Source: Vibrio tapetis subsp. tapetis (GTDB lineage Bacteria > Pseudomonadota > Gammaproteobacteria > Enterobacterales > Vibrionaceae). From it: a stretch of 64,000 nucleotides of DNA. A program made the translations under genes and the position numbers. The first letter of the stretch is position 1; each line of letters begins with the position of its first letter. This document shows, in pieces, positions 23,271 to 32,723 of the stretch. Below the pieces are notes generated by a model. That model was not told where the DNA came from. It saw only the letters and a list, made by a program, of their open reading frames with translations, and did no database searches. The stretch covers positions 1 through 64,000 of the forward strand of contig NZ_LT960611.1 of the NCBI RefSeq assembly GCF_900233005.1. The letters are read 5' to 3'.

Positions 23271-23302
23271 AAAAAAACCAAGTCTTTCGACTTGGTTTTT
23301 TT
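23271..23302 (-). terminator. Terminator, tRNA cluster 2
   Basis: The same AAAACCAAGTC-TTTC-GACTTGGTTTT hairpin as at 20586-20618. Near-identity extends back through CTACAG(A/G)CG and forward into tRNA-Asn, so the two operon 3' ends are duplicates. Confidence 0.9.
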
Positions 23303-23307
23303 AAATG

Positions 23308-23383
23308 TGGCTCCCTTTGCTGGACTTGAACCAGCGACATACGGATTAACAGTCCGGCGTTCTACCAACTGAACTAAAAGGGA
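23308..23383 (-). tRNA. tRNA-Asn (GUU), copy 3
   Basis: The same mature sequence as the two Asn genes of cluster 1. Last gene of cluster 2. Confidence 0.96.
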
Positions 23384-23448
23384 ACAGGTTTGTGTCAATG
23401 ACACGCTTTCAATCAATTGTTCATTAAAAATGCCAATCAATTTAAAAG

Positions 23449-23524
23449 TGGTGCCTCGAGGCGGAATCGAACCACCGACACGAGGATTTTCAATCCTCTG
23501 CTCTACCGACTGAGCTATCGAGGC
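23449..23524 (-). tRNA. tRNA-Phe (GAA), acceptor-stem variant
   Basis: 76 nt, anticodon GAA, and a body the same as the other two Phe genes here. The acceptor stem is GCCTCGA/TCGAGGC instead of GCCCGGA/TCCGGGC: pairs 4-69 and 5-68 are changed on both sides, so pairing is kept. Confidence 0.94.
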
Positions 23525-23531
23525 AAAAGAA

Positions 23532-23607
<76 letters not shown>

Positions 23608-23671
23608 ACACTAAATTCTTATTGCTCTATGTTCGTGCTTAATTTTACTTAGACACCAACAAATCAAATTG

Positions 23672-23747
23672 TGGTGCCCGGAGGCGGAATCGAACCACCG
23701 ACACGAGGATTTTCAATCCTCTGCTCTACCGACTGAGCTATCCGGGC
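23672..23747 (-). tRNA. tRNA-Phe (GAA), copy 2
   Basis: The same mature sequence as the gene at 21078-21153. First gene of cluster 2. Confidence 0.96.
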
Positions 23748-23758
23748 AACGGGGCGCT

Positions 23759-23787
23759 ATTAAACGGCTTTTCGGCCTAACCGTCAA
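23759..23787 (-). promoter_or_regulatory. Promoter of tRNA cluster 2
   Basis: On the minus strand: TTGACG (23782-23787), 17 bp, TTTAAT (23759-23764), followed by a G+C-rich start region (AGCGCCCCG), as expected for a stable-RNA promoter. Confidence 0.75.
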
Positions 23788-23861
23788 TAGGTTTTTTTAA
23801 AAAAAACTTAAAAAACTTAAAAAAAGTGCTTATTTGCTGGGTTATTGTACAAAAAAGGCCA

Positions 23862-24998
23862 TTATCCTTGTCCGGAATTGAAATCACGTTTGAATTTAGT
23901 CACTTTTTCTAGGTATCGGCGTGCTTCATTATTTGGATGTTTTTTGGTTAAAGCCCAATAAACTTGATTTGGTTGCAACGAATTAAGGTCGCGCATGGCT
24001 CTTTTTCGATCATTTTTATTGAAGGTGTTCAATACTCCACCAGTTCCTCCGTTGTACGCTGAAATCATACTGTACTCAAGTGAGGTTGGGTGTTTGACGT
24101 CTTTTAGGTAACGGTTCTTCAATATGTAGAAATAAGCGGTGCCCGTATCAATGTTTTTCTCCGGATCGAATAAGTACTCAGGGCTAGGTTGACCAGGTTT
24201 TTTCTTTACTAGGTGAAATACGTCTTTACCTGCGGTTTTAGGAACGACTTGCATTAAGCCATACGCATTAGCCCAGCTAACCGCATAAGGGTTGAAGCTG
24301 CTCTCCGTTTTAATGATGGCGTAAATGAGATCTTCGGGGATGTCATAGCGTGTAGATGCCCGACGGACAATATCAGCGTATTTATAGCTTCGAACGCTAA
24401 AGTGGTCCTTAGTCATCGGGATTTCGACATAATAGGACTTTTTGAAGTCGACTTTTTTGGTTTTGATTTTGTTTGCTATCAAGTAATCGGCAAAGCGATT
24501 AGCTCGCCATGACCATTGAATGGGCTTTTTATCTTGATCGAGAACTTGTTTGTATAAGAACGGCTGCCCTTCAAGTTTTATATTCGATGAAGAGTAAAGA
24601 TCGACACTTGCGGGATCATCTGGTGTGAGCAGTGTTGTGATGATTGCATTTTTAAGATGCTTTTCTGGCTCAGTAGGAGAAACGGTTCCTATCGTGATGA
24701 CACCTTTGGAGAAATCCACTTCCGCACGGCTCATGTAGTTGTCTATGTATTTTACATAGTTACTCTTACCTGCCATCTTAACGTTGTCTTTACCCCAACG
24801 TTTTTCGATATTGCCTGAGAAGCTACTGATTAGGGCGTCTAGTGCCCCTATGTCTTTTTGAAACTGACCGGGAAGCTGGGCGAGGTTTTTGGCAAATCGA
24901 TTAGTTGGCTCATAATCAATGCTATACATGCTTTCAACAAACTCTCGGCTGCAGCCAACTAGCAATAATGTGAGGGCGAAATAAAGCAATTTTCTCAT
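23862..24998 (-). CDS. mltC: Membrane-bound lytic murein transglycosylase C
   Basis: A 378-aa lipoprotein that cleaves the peptidoglycan glycan strand to 1,6-anhydromuramyl products at the outer membrane. The signal peptide ends in the lipobox LVGC (about residues 13-16). An N-terminal DUF3393-type domain is followed by an SLT domain with the catalytic Glu in IIKTESSFNPYAVS (about 245-260), AYGLMQV, and AYNGG near the C-terminus. The start at 24998 puts the signal peptide first; an upstream ATG at 25046 would add 16 unlikely residues. It is the last gene of mutY-yggX-mltC, the order also found in E. coli. Confidence 0.94.
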   Translation of the reverse strand: MRKLLYFALTLLLVGCSREFVESMYSIDYEPTNRFAKNLAQLPGQFQKDIGALDALISSFSGNIEKRWGKDNVKMAGKSNYVKYIDNYMSRAEVDFSKGVITIGTVSPTEPEKHLKNAIITTLLTPDDPASVDLYSSSNIKLEGQPFLYKQVLDQDKKPIQWSWRANRFADYLIANKIKTKKVDFKKSYYVEIPMTKDHFSVRSYKYADIVRRASTRYDIPEDLIYAIIKTESSFNPYAVSWANAYGLMQVVPKTAGKDVFHLVKKKPGQPSPEYLFDPEKNIDTGTAYFYILKNRYLKDVKHPTSLEYSMISAYNGGTGGVLNTFNKNDRKRAMRDLNSLQPNQVYWALTKKHPNNEARRYLEKVTKFKRDFNSGQG

Positions 24999-25084
24999 CG
25001 GAAACCTAAATAAAAATGACACCATAACCTGAGGCCATGATGTCATTTTTTTGTCTAAAAGGTAAGCAAATCAACTCTAATTTG

Positions 25085-25357
25085 CTACTCGCTAGGTGGC
25101 GTGTAGCCTTCGATGATGACTTCTTTTCCTTCGAATAAGAAATTGACCATTTCAGTTTCAAGCAGTTTTCGATGTTCTGGATCCATCATGTTTAGCTTTT
25201 TTTCGTTAATTAGCATCGTTTGCTTGCTCTGCCACATGGCCCAAGCTTCTTTGGAGATGCTGTCGAAAATTCGCTTACCAAGATCGCCTGGGTAAAGTTG
25301 AAAATCAAGACCTTCGGCTTCTTTTTGCAAATGAACACAAGTTACAGTGCGGCTCAT
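25085..25357 (-). CDS. yggX: Probable Fe(2+)-trafficking protein YggX
   Basis: A 90-aa cytoplasmic protein, nearly the length of E. coli YggX (91 aa). It has the conserved start [11 protein letters not shown] with Cys7 and the motif [16 protein letters not shown]. In enterobacteria it protects iron-sulfur proteins from oxidants and is part of the SoxRS response. It lies 9 bp after mutY, whose product carries a 4Fe-4S cluster, so co-transcription makes sense. Confidence 0.95.
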   Translation of the reverse strand: MSRTVTCVHLQKEAEGLDFQLYPGDLGKRIFDSISKEAWAMWQSKQTMLINEKKLNMMDPEHRKLLETEMVNFLFEGKEVIIEGYTPPSE

Positions 25358-25366
25358 AATGATTCC

Positions 25367-26419
25367 TTAATTGAGTTCGAATTGGAGGCTTTCGAGAAGT
25401 TGCTTTACAGGAGCAGCTAAGCCAATTGTTTCGGGGTTAGCTAAGTTATACCAGAGACTATTGCCCGCTTCCATCACCATATTCGGTTGGCTATTTAGAT
25501 CAAACAGAACGGGCGTAATATCAAGATGGTAGTGGCTAAAAGTATGTTTAAACGCGATCAGAGGTTCTCGTCGGTTAATGTGTATTTCTTGAATACCTTT
25601 AGTATCAAGAAGATCGTTAAGATCTTCAGTTTCATTTTGAGGGAAACAAAATAGCCCGCCCCATATCCCAACTTGAGGTCTTTGCTCTAACCAAACCTGA
25701 CCGTTGTAATGGAAAATAGCGAACCAAGTTTGTTTGGTCGGTTTTTCCTTTTTTGGTTTTTTGGTCGGAAAATCAAGTTGTCGGAGCTGTTTTTTTGCTT
25801 CACACATTTGAGTTACAGGGCACAGTTCACATTTGGGCTTACTGCGGGTACAAACCGTTGCACCCATGTCCATCATGGCCTGATTGTATTTGTCGACATC
25901 AACATCCGGTGTGTGTTGCTCAGCGATTTCCCACAGTTGGTTTTCTACTTTTTTTTGTCCTGGCCAACCTTCGATTGCGAAGCTACGACTTAAAGTGCGC
26001 TTCACATTGCCGTCTAAAATGGCGTGAGGCAGCTTATAAACAGAAGATAAAACAGCCGCAGCAGTGGATCGGCCGATTCCCGGTAAGGCATTCATTTGTT
26101 CAAGATCTTGCGGAAATTGCCCATTATGGTCAGAAACAACCAGCTGAGCAGCTTTATGCAGGTTTCTCGCACGAGCGTAATAGCCCAAGCCTGTCCATAA
26201 ATGTAGGACTTCATCTTGTTCGGCTTGTGCTAGTGCTTCAACGGTCGGAAAGCGCTCTAAAAACCTTAGAAAATAAGGAATAACCGTAGCGACTTGAGTT
26301 TGCTGAAGCATGATCTCTGAAAGCCAAACGCTATAAGCGGTTTTGTTTTGTTGCCATGGTAGATTTTTACGACCATAAACGTCATACCACTCTAAAATAG
26401 CGGATGCAAAAGGGGACAC
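25367..26419 (-). CDS. mutY: Adenine DNA glycosylase
   Basis: A 350-aa base-excision repair enzyme that removes A mispaired with 8-oxoguanine. The helix-hairpin-helix ([13 protein letters not shown]) and catalytic Asp (ILDGNVKR, about residue 137) are visible, with the catalytic Glu in SEIMLQQTQ (about 35). Four cysteines spaced C-x6-C-x2-C-x5-C ([17 protein letters not shown]) hold the 4Fe-4S cluster. A C-terminal NUDIX-like domain recognises 8-oxoG. It leads the mutY-yggX-mltC operon and is divergent from trmB. Confidence 0.96.
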   Translation of the reverse strand: MSPFASAILEWYDVYGRKNLPWQQNKTAYSVWLSEIMLQQTQVATVIPYFLRFLERFPTVEALAQAEQDEVLHLWTGLGYYARARNLHKAAQLVVSDHNGQFPQDLEQMNALPGIGRSTAAAVLSSVYKLPHAILDGNVKRTLSRSFAIEGWPGQKKVENQLWEIAEQHTPDVDVDKYNQAMMDMGATVCTRSKPKCELCPVTQMCEAKKQLRQLDFPTKKPKKEKPTKQTWFAIFHYNGQVWLEQRPQVGIWGGLFCFPQNETEDLNDLLDTKGIQEIHINRREPLIAFKHTFSHYHLDITPVLFDLNSQPNMVMEAGNSLWYNLANPETIGLAAPVKQLLESLQFELN

Positions 26420-26590
26420 GAGTAGCTCTTACCATCTATATTTAATTGGAGTAAAATTGCACCACACTTAGCAGTGGATGTAAAACACACAATTTGTAGG
26501 GGATATTGGAGCGAGAAATACTTGCACTAATGCCAATTCTTTGGATAATCCCCGCTTCGATCGATTAATCAATGTGCAGGCAAAATACCA

Positions 26591-27310
26591 ATGAGTGAAG
26601 TGACCACCAACGAATACACAGAAGATGGCAAGCTAGTACGTAAAATACGTAGTTTTGTTCGTCGTGAAGGCCGTTTAACTAAAGGGCAAGAAAACTCGAT
26701 GAATGAGTGCTGGCCAACGATGGGTATTGATTTCCAAGAAACCTTGCTTGATTGGAATGAAGTGTTTGGTAATAACAACCCAGTTGTTTTAGAAATCGGC
26801 TTCGGCATGGGTGCGTCATTGGTAGAAATGGCAAAAAATGCGCCAGAGAAAAACTTTATCGGCATTGAAGTTCACAGCCCAGGTGTTGGTGCTTGTTTGG
26901 CTTCTGCTCGTGATGCTAGTGTAACTAACCTACGTGTTATGTGCCACGATGCGGTAGAAGTTTTCGAAAAAATGATTCCAGATAACAGCCTACACACTCT
27001 GCAGTTATTCTTCCCAGACCCATGGCATAAAGCGCGTCACCATAAGCGCCGTATTGTTAAAGCTGAATTCGCTGAAATGGTGCGTGGTAAGCTTGCTCTT
27101 GAAACCGGTGTTTTCCATATGGCAACGGATTGGGAAAACTATGCAGAGCACATGATTGAAGTGATGAACGTGGCGCCGGGTTTTGTAAATATTGCAGCAG
27201 ATGGTGATTACATCGAACGCCCTGAAGAGCGTCCACTGACTAAGTTTGAAGCACGTGGTCACCGTTTAGGTCACGGCGTGTGGGATATTAAATTTAAGCG
27301 TGTGAGTTAA
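26591..27310 (+). CDS. trmB: tRNA (guanine-N7-)-methyltransferase
   Basis: A 239-aa class I SAM-dependent methyltransferase that forms m7G46 in tRNA variable loops. The SAM-binding motif [10 protein letters not shown] is at about residues 67-76, and the family motif [17 protein letters not shown] is at about 140-156. The length matches E. coli TrmB (239 aa). It is divergent from mutY with about 170 bp between. Downstream lies a 220-bp family A repeat and then a terminator, so the mRNA would have a long structured 3' UTR. Confidence 0.95.
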   Translation: MSEVTTNEYTEDGKLVRKIRSFVRREGRLTKGQENSMNECWPTMGIDFQETLLDWNEVFGNNNPVVLEIGFGMGASLVEMAKNAPEKNFIGIEVHSPGVGACLASARDASVTNLRVMCHDAVEVFEKMIPDNSLHTLQLFFPDPWHKARHHKRRIVKAEFAEMVRGKLALETGVFHMATDWENYAEHMIEVMNVAPGFVNIAADGDYIERPEERPLTKFEARGHRLGHGVWDIKFKRVS

Positions 27311-27313
27311 GAG

Positions 27314-27534
27314 CAGATTACAGAATACAGAATACAGAATGCGCTTCGCTTATTTAGAGACTAGAGACTAGAGACTAGAGACTAGAGACTATAAGAGCTA
27401 AGAAATAAGTGCTTTTGATTTTATAGGAGCGAAGCGGTCTAGTATCTAGCAGCGAAGCGTTCTAGTTTTTTCTGTAACCTTAGGGCGAAGCCCGTCTCTG
27501 TATTCGATTTCGCGCAGCGAACTCTACTCTTTTC
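27314..27534. repeat. Family A intergenic repeat, copy 3, with two heptamer arrays
   Basis: It contains about three TACAGAA units (27319-27340) and five exact GAGACTA units (27357-27391). Inverse segments follow (GGTCTAGTATCTAG, TTCTAGTTTTTTCTGTAAC), then GGGCGAAGCCCGTCTCTGTATTCG and the shared end GCGAACTCTACTCTTTTC. It fills the space between the trmB stop codon and its terminator. Confidence 0.85.
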
Positions 27535-27567
27535 AAAAGCCAACATGATGTTATGTTGGCTTTTTTG
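27535..27567 (+). terminator. trmB terminator
   Basis: AAAAGCCAACAT-GATGTT-ATGTTGGCTTTTTT: a strong intrinsic terminator directly after the repeat. Confidence 0.9.
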
Positions 27568-27608
27568 CCCTTTGGCGGTACTGAACGTCATTCTTTATAG
27601 GTCATAAA

Positions 27609-28529
27609 ATGAAACCGACACAACAAATATTGTCCGATATTTTGGATGAAGTTCGCCCTTTAATTGGTCGGGGAAATGTAGCAAATTACATCCCAGCACT
27701 TGCCAAAGTGTCGGCCAACAAGCTGGCTATTGCAGTGTACACCAATAATGGAGAGGTGATTAAAGCAGGAGATGCTGACGAAGCTTTTTCGATTCAGTCA
27801 ATTTCTAAAGCGTTAAGCCTAACTCTAGCGATGGTGTTATATAGACCTGAAGAAATTTGGCAAAGAGTGGGTAAAGAACCGTCAGGCCAAGCCTTTAATT
27901 CGATGATTCAGCTAGAGATGGAAAAAGGCATTCCAAGAAACCCGTTTATCAACGCGGGTGCCATTGTGATTGCGGACTTATTGCAAAGCCGTCTGTCTGC
28001 CCCTAGGCAACATTTATTGGAGTTTGTACGCCAACTGTCAGGTGATACACATATTGTCTACGACAAGGTCGTAGCGGCATCTGAGATGCTCAATAGCGAC
28101 CGTAATACGGCCATTGCTTATTTAATGCGATCTTTTGGTAATTTTGATAACGATGTTATCCCCGTATTGAATAACTATTTTCATGCCTGTGCTTTAAAGA
28201 TGAGTTGTGTAGATTTGGCGAAAACATTCAGTTATTTGGCTAACAAAGGCACTTCTGTTCAAAGCGGAAAGCAAATTATCACTTCTACCCAGTCAAAGCA
28301 GTTGAATGCGTTATTGGCGACTTGCGGTTTGTACGATGGAGCCGGTGAGTTTGCTTAGCGAGTCGGTATGCCGGGAAAATCAGGCGTTGGTGGCAGTATT
28401 ATTGCCATTGTTCCAGGTGAGATGACGATTGCAGTATGGTCTCCAGAGCTCGATTTTTCAGGTAACTCGTTAGCGGGTACTCGAGCACTAGAATTGCTAT
28501 CTGAACGGATTGGTCGTTCAATTTTCTAG
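27609..28529 (+). pseudogene. glsB: Glutaminase gene interrupted by in-frame TAG
   Basis: The frame from ATG 27609 to TAG 28529 would give a 306-aa serine-dependent glutaminase (glutamine to glutamate and ammonia), like GlsB/YneH of E. coli (308 aa). The Ser-x-x-Lys pair is in [10 protein letters not shown] (about residues 60-69), and NPFINAGAI is conserved. A TAG at 28356-28358 (codon 250) stops translation after YDGAGEFA. The same frame then continues [13 protein letters not shown] and WSPEL to a normal end. In relatives the stop position is an aromatic residue, one base change from TAG. The shortened 249-aa product lacks the conserved KSGVGG loop and is probably inactive. Suppression or sequencing error cannot be excluded. 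Confidence 0.88.
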
Positions 28530-28580
28530 TACCAATTGAAGCTTGGAATAATGGTGAACCTTTAAGCTGGTACAGCTAAA

Positions 28581-28613
28581 ATAGCATTTAGCCTACTGTA
28601 GGCTAAATGCTAT
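28581..28613. repeat. Perfect 13-bp hairpin between glsB and hemW
   Basis: ATAGCATTTAGCC (28581-28593) and GGCTAAATGCTAT (28601-28613) are exact reverse complements around TACTGTA. There is no T tract. The arm contains GGCTAAA, the heptamer unit of family C. It may end the convergent glsB and hemW transcripts, but this is unproven. Confidence 0.6.
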
Positions 28614-28717
28614 CAATGTATTATAAATCAAAGGTTAACTGGTACTTTGGTTAGATCGGTTAGTATTTGGGTTACTATGATCTAATTGCTTTATAATCTA
28701 TTTCAGAGTGGATCTAG

Positions 28718-29878
28718 TTAGTCAGCCATAAAGGCTTCAAGTAGATCATTTAGAAATAATTTCCCTTTTTCTGTGATCTGCCAGTGTGTGTTGGTTTCGG
28801 TTAGATATTGTTTTTCTACCGCCCAATCAATGGTGGTTTGAATCGCACTCAGATCTTGCCCTGTTGTCGCAGTAAAATCTTGCTTAGGGCAGGATTCCAA
28901 TAGCCTAAAACGGTTGATAAAGAACTCAAATGGACGGTCTGCAATAGGTACTTCTGTCTCTGAGTCCAAATACGGTTTGATTAAATTCAAGTAGCCACGA
29001 GGGTGTTTGACCTTAGTGGTACGAAGAATTTTGCCATCACTAAAGCTAAGCTTCCCGTGTGCTCCACAACCTATTCCTAGGTAATCACCAAAACGCCAAT
29101 AATTAAGATTATGCTGGCATTGATAACCCGGCTTACTGTAGCCCGAGGTTTCATACTGCACATAGCCAGCCGCTGTTAGCTTCTGATGCCCTAAATCAAA
29201 GATGTCCCATAGGTCGTCTTCATCCGGCAATGTTGGTGGTTTTGAGTGAAATAGCGTGTTGGGTTCGATGGTGAGCTGATACCAAGACAAATGCGGAGGA
29301 GTTAGCTCTATCGCTTTATCTAAATCAAGGAGTGCTTGTTCTGGTGTTTGATCAGGTAACCCGTGCATTAAGTCGAGGTTAAAACTCGTGAGACCAATAT
29401 TATGCGCCAAATTGGCTGCATTGATGGCTTCCTTTGACCCATGAATACGACCTAAGCGTTTAAGCTTGCTGTCCTCAAAGCTTTGCACACCAATGGAAAT
29501 TCTCGTAACACCGCCTTTTCTGTATTGTTCAAAACGGTCGGCTTCGATGGTGCCGGGGTTTGCTTCCATGGTGATTTCGATGTCAGGTTTAAAAGGCAGG
29601 CGTTGTTCGATGCCTTTTAATAACCGTGTGATCTCTTCAGGTTTAATTAAGCTTGGTGTGCCTCCACCAATAAAAATAGAGTGCAGTAGGCGCGGGTTAT
29701 CCGACAGTTTATAGCGAGAAATATCGGTATCCAAATCTTCCAATAAGGCGTCGATGTACTCTCGCTCTGGAATGTCATTCTTGAGTGCGTGCGAGTTAAA
29801 ATCGCAATAAGGACATTTTTGTACGCACCATGGAATATGGACGTATAAGCTCAGTGCTGGTGGAACAAGGCTCGTCAT
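28718..29878 (-). CDS. hemW: Heme chaperone HemW, radical SAM
   Basis: A 386-aa radical-SAM protein with the cluster motif C18-x3-C22-x2-C25 in HIPWCVQKCPYCDF, then GGGTPSLI and the HemN-type C-terminal domain. It was long annotated as an oxygen-independent coproporphyrinogen III oxidase, but family members of this type bind heme and act as heme chaperones (HemW, formerly YggW). The F-x-x-C-x-C cluster spacing of PWCVQKCPYCDF fits HemW. The start codon overlaps the rdgB stop by one base, so the two are coupled. Confidence 0.93.
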   Translation of the reverse strand: MTSLVPPALSLYVHIPWCVQKCPYCDFNSHALKNDIPEREYIDALLEDLDTDISRYKLSDNPRLLHSIFIGGGTPSLIKPEEITRLLKGIEQRLPFKPDIEITMEANPGTIEADRFEQYRKGGVTRISIGVQSFEDSKLKRLGRIHGSKEAINAANLAHNIGLTSFNLDLMHGLPDQTPEQALLDLDKAIELTPPHLSWYQLTIEPNTLFHSKPPTLPDEDDLWDIFDLGHQKLTAAGYVQYETSGYSKPGYQCQHNLNYWRFGDYLGIGCGAHGKLSFSDGKILRTTKVKHPRGYLNLIKPYLDSETEVPIADRPFEFFINRFRLLESCPKQDFTATTGQDLSAIQTTIDWAVEKQYLTETNTHWQITEKGKLFLNDLLEAFMAD

Positions 29879-30477
29879 TACAAACCTTGCTTTTGAATAG
29901 TTGCGAACAGTTGCTCTAACGCTTTACCACGATGAGACAATTGTTTTTTTCGAACGGGTTCAAGCTCCGCTGAGGCACAGTTATCTTCTGGAACAAAGAA
30001 TACCGGATCGTAACCAAAACCATTGTCGCCATGTGCTTTAGAAAGAATGCGACCTTCCCATTTTCCATGGCAAACAATAGGCGTTGGGTCGTTTGCATGA
30101 CGCATCAACACCAATACACAATGGAAGCGAGCACTGCGTTGTGCTTCTGGTACATCGGTCATCGCATCAAGCAGTTTTTCTAAGTTCTGTTGATCCGTTG
30201 CGTTTTCACCAGCATAACGAGCAGAGTAGATCCCCGGTGCGCCTTGTAGGCAGTCAACTTCTAAACCTGAGTCATCAGCAATGGCTGGTAAGCCCGTTTC
30301 TAGCGCTGCATGGCGAGCCTTGATGATGGCATTTTCAATGAATGTCGTGCCGGTTTCCGCAACTTCAGATACTTGAAATTCGCTTTGCGCGACAACGTCA
30401 AAACCAAAGTCAGATAGCAAGGTTGCCATTTCTTTTACTTTGCCTTGGTTACCTGTTGCCAATACCAATTTGCTCAT
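29878..30477 (-). CDS. rdgB: XTP/dITP diphosphatase
   Basis: A 199-aa Ham1-type pyrophosphatase that clears dITP, XTP and similar non-canonical nucleotides from the pool. The N-terminal [11 protein letters not shown] binding motif, the Mg site in [11 protein letters not shown] and the loop GYDPVF near the C-terminus are all visible. It is nearly the same length as E. coli RdgB (197 aa). It lies between the DUF4426 gene and hemW in the yggS-to-hemW block. Confidence 0.96.
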   Translation of the reverse strand: MSKLVLATGNQGKVKEMATLLSDFGFDVVAQSEFQVSEVAETGTTFIENAIIKARHAALETGLPAIADDSGLEVDCLQGAPGIYSARYAGENATDQQNLEKLLDAMTDVPEAQRSARFHCVLVLMRHANDPTPIVCHGKWEGRILSKAHGDNGFGYDPVFFVPEDNCASAELEPVRKKQLSHRGKALEQLFATIQKQGL

Positions 30478-30530
30478 GGGTGATCCCTAATTCGATTGTT
30501 GATTATGGCGGCAAGGATACCACTTAATAA

Positions 30531-30962
30531 TCAGTCTTCGACATAGAATTTTTGGTTGAACTTGAGTTTGCCTTTGCCGCTAATACCGGAATCGACATCC
30601 AGTTCAAAAGTCAGCACTTCTTCGTTGTTGATAGGCAGTTCAGCCAAATAATAAATGGCGTTACCTTCTTTTACCTCTCTAAACTCTAGCTGACGAATGT
30701 TGCCAATCAAGTTTTTACTGGTGCCTGTTACCGTCGCGCTGGTAGCGGGTTTGCCTGCTTTGGATTTATCTAACACACTGATGTTAATGATGGCCGTGTA
30801 GCCATTTCTTTTTAGCTTATATTGATGTGCAACATCTGCCGTTAAGAAGGTGGAATTGAATGCAGAATAATGGACTTCGACATCTTTGATGTTCTTGAAC
30901 TGTCCAGCTGATAATGGCAAAGAGCAAGCTAGAGAGAGTAGTGCGATGACCCATTTTTTCAT
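30531..30962 (-). CDS. DUF4426 domain protein, exported
   Basis: A 143-aa protein with a signal peptide (MKKWVIALLSLACSLPLSAG, likely cut at SAG or close by). The rest is a single beta-rich domain matching DUF4426 in pattern (VHYSAFNSTFL near the start of the mature part). No function is known; it is found in this gene order in many Vibrio and Shewanella relatives. The location suggests periplasm. The spacing to yggU (23 bp) and rdgB (53 bp) suggests one operon. Confidence 0.8.
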   Translation of the reverse strand: MKKWVIALLSLACSLPLSAGQFKNIKDVEVHYSAFNSTFLTADVAHQYKLKRNGYTAIINISVLDKSKAGKPATSATVTGTSKNLIGNIRQLEFREVKEGNAIYYLAELPINNEEVLTFELDVDSGISGKGKLKFNQKFYVED

Positions 30963-30985
30963 GATATTTCCTTATAAAAAAGCCC

Positions 30986-31291
30986 TCATAGGAGGGCTGA
31001 AATTGTATCTGGAATTTGGCTTGGTGAGCAGACTCTTATTTGTTTATGCCTACCCAGTTCACCTTTTTCGATATCAATGTGACCTTTTGCCACTTTGAAT
31101 TGTTTCGCTAAATACTTAGTCAGATGGCTGTTGGCCTTACCATCGACCGGAGGTGCGGTAATCGCGATTTTTATTTCATCACCATGGAGGCCAACAATTT
31201 GGTCACGACTTGCCTTAGGTTGAATATAGAGGCGAAGCACGAGGTCTTCGCCATCTTGTTTCACCGCATTGAGCACTACAGTTGGTACCAC
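30986..31291 (-). CDS. yggU: UPF0235 (DUF167) family protein YggU
   Basis: A 101-aa protein with the family core [18 protein letters not shown] and PPVDGKAN, and a C-terminal [13 protein letters not shown]. The function is unknown; the fold is a small alpha/beta domain. The start chosen is the GTG at 31291, which overlaps the end of yggT by 16 bp; a GTG at 31276 is a possible alternative, giving 96 residues. Overlap with yggT points to coupled translation. Confidence 0.9.
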   Translation of the reverse strand: MVPTVVLNAVKQDGEDLVLRLYIQPKASRDQIVGLHGDEIKIAITAPPVDGKANSHLTKYLAKQFKVAKGHIDIEKGELGRHKQIRVCSPSQIPDTISALL

Positions 31292-31833
31292 ATTTGGCCA
31301 ATCAAATCGCCCATCAAGAAGTTCGCGAATTGAAGCACAATAAACAGAACCAGTACGCTTAAATCAAAACCGCCCATTGCCGGCAGTATACGACGAATTG
31401 GCGCTAACATAGGTTCAGTTAATTGATGGAATACGTATTCAATTGGGCTACGGCCTTGGCTAACCCAGCTTAAAATTGCACGCAGTAAAAGTACCCAAAA
31501 CAGCAGGCCACCAGCAGCTTTAAGCAATGATAAGAAACCAAGGAATAGGAATCCGATATCAAAAGCAAAGTTACCACCGGAAGAAATGGCGACGATCGCA
31601 ATAAACTTAAGGACACACAACAAGTAAGCAAACAAAATGGTGGCGAGATCTAGGCTACCAATCGATGGGATCACTCGGCGTAGTGGTGCAACAACGGGCT
31701 GGGTTGCTTTGACGATAAATTGTGAGAATGGATTGTAAAAATCAGCGCGAGCGACTTGTAGCCAAATGCGCAAGATCACCACCATGATGTAGAGATCAAA
31801 CAGTGTTGATACTAAAAAGTGCATTGAATTCAT
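31276..31833 (-). CDS. yggT: YggT family membrane protein
   Basis: A 185-aa inner-membrane protein with two YGGT repeats, each with the pattern of a hydrophobic helix, an amphipathic PIRRxxPxxGxxDL segment ([14 protein letters not shown] at about 50; [14 protein letters not shown] at about 145) and a second helix. Its role is not settled; links to osmotic shock or cell-division membranes have been suggested for relatives. It lies between proC and yggU. Confidence 0.92.
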   Translation of the reverse strand: MNSMHFLVSTLFDLYIMVVILRIWLQVARADFYNPFSQFIVKATQPVVAPLRRVIPSIGSLDLATILFAYLLCVLKFIAIVAISSGGNFAFDIGFLFLGFLSLLKAAGGLLFWVLLLRAILSWVSQGRSPIEYVFHQLTEPMLAPIRRILPAMGGFDLSVLVLFIVLQFANFLMGDLIGQMWYQL

Positions 31834-31849
31834 TTTTTACCCTTTTGGT

Positions 31850-32668
31850 TTAAAATAGTTTTTCCATCTCTTGTGCGCGTGTAACTGCAGCACGCATTGC
31901 TTTTGAGACAATATCAGAAAGCTGGTGTTCATTAAAAGTTCGCAATGCTTCGGCGGTTGTGCCCCCTTTTGAGGTGACTTGTTCGCGAAGCGTTGATAAT
32001 TCAGTGTCGGGGTTTGCTATCACGAGTTCAGCCGCACCAATTGCAGATTGTTGAACCAGTAAGCGTGCTGTTTGTGCATCAAAACCTTGTGCGATCGCTT
32101 CAGTTTGCATCGCCTCCATAAACAGGAAGAAATAAGCAGGTGCGCTGCCAGCGGCGGCAATGATGTTATTGATGGCAGATTCTTGCTCAACCCAGCAAAC
32201 TTCTCCTACTGCAGACAATAATTGTTCAGAGAAGAGTTTGTCTTGATCCGATACGCTGTCCATCGCGTAGAGCCCACTCATGCCTTGGCCGACCAAAGAC
32301 GGGGTATTTGGCATCACGCGGATTAGGTTTAGCTTACTGCTTAGCATTTCTTCAATACGCTTTGAAGTGATGCCCGCAGCAATAGAAATCACCAGTTTGG
32401 TGCTGTAATCATGCTCGGAGAGATCGGCACAGACCATTTCCATCAATTGTGGTTTTACCGACAAGACCACCACATCGGCCAATGATACGGCGAGGTTATT
32501 ATCGCTGGTGGTATTGATGTGATATTGCTGCGCCAGCCCATCAAGATTATTGCGGCTTGGAGCCGTCGCCGTAATGCAATCGGCTGGGTAGCCACTGGCA
32601 ACCAGCCCGGCAATGATTGAACGCGCCATATTCCCTGCGCCGATAAAAGCAATGTGCTTATGTTCCAT
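31850..32668 (-). CDS. proC: Pyrroline-5-carboxylate reductase
   Basis: A 272-aa NADPH-dependent enzyme for the last step of proline synthesis. The Rossmann motif IGAGNMARSII is at about residues 9-19, and the C-terminal dimer domain has the signature TSKGGTTAEAL (about 240-250). The length matches E. coli ProC (269 aa). It lies 16 bp before yggT and about 55 bp after yggS, the usual order. Confidence 0.96.
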   Translation of the reverse strand: MEHKHIAFIGAGNMARSIIAGLVASGYPADCITATAPSRNNLDGLAQQYHINTTSDNNLAVSLADVVVLSVKPQLMEMVCADLSEHDYSTKLVISIAAGITSKRIEEMLSSKLNLIRVMPNTPSLVGQGMSGLYAMDSVSDQDKLFSEQLLSAVGEVCWVEQESAINNIIAAAGSAPAYFFLFMEAMQTEAIAQGFDAQTARLLVQQSAIGAAELVIANPDTELSTLREQVTSKGGTTAEALRTFNEHQLSDIVSKAMRAAVTRAQEMEKLF

Positions 32669-32723
32669 GATACTTCCTCACCAAAATACGGTTGTTTCTT
32701 TCTGTTTTTTAAACCAGCCTGCT

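Noticed and set aside
23175-23372. Open frame of 65 codons on the plus strand
   Set aside because: It runs through a tRNA terminator and into a tRNA-Asn gene on the other strand; its C-terminal residues are translated tRNA.
25753-26283. A 176-codon open frame antisense to mutY
   Set aside because: It lies entirely within mutY, has no ribosome-binding site and resembles no protein family; typical antisense shadow.
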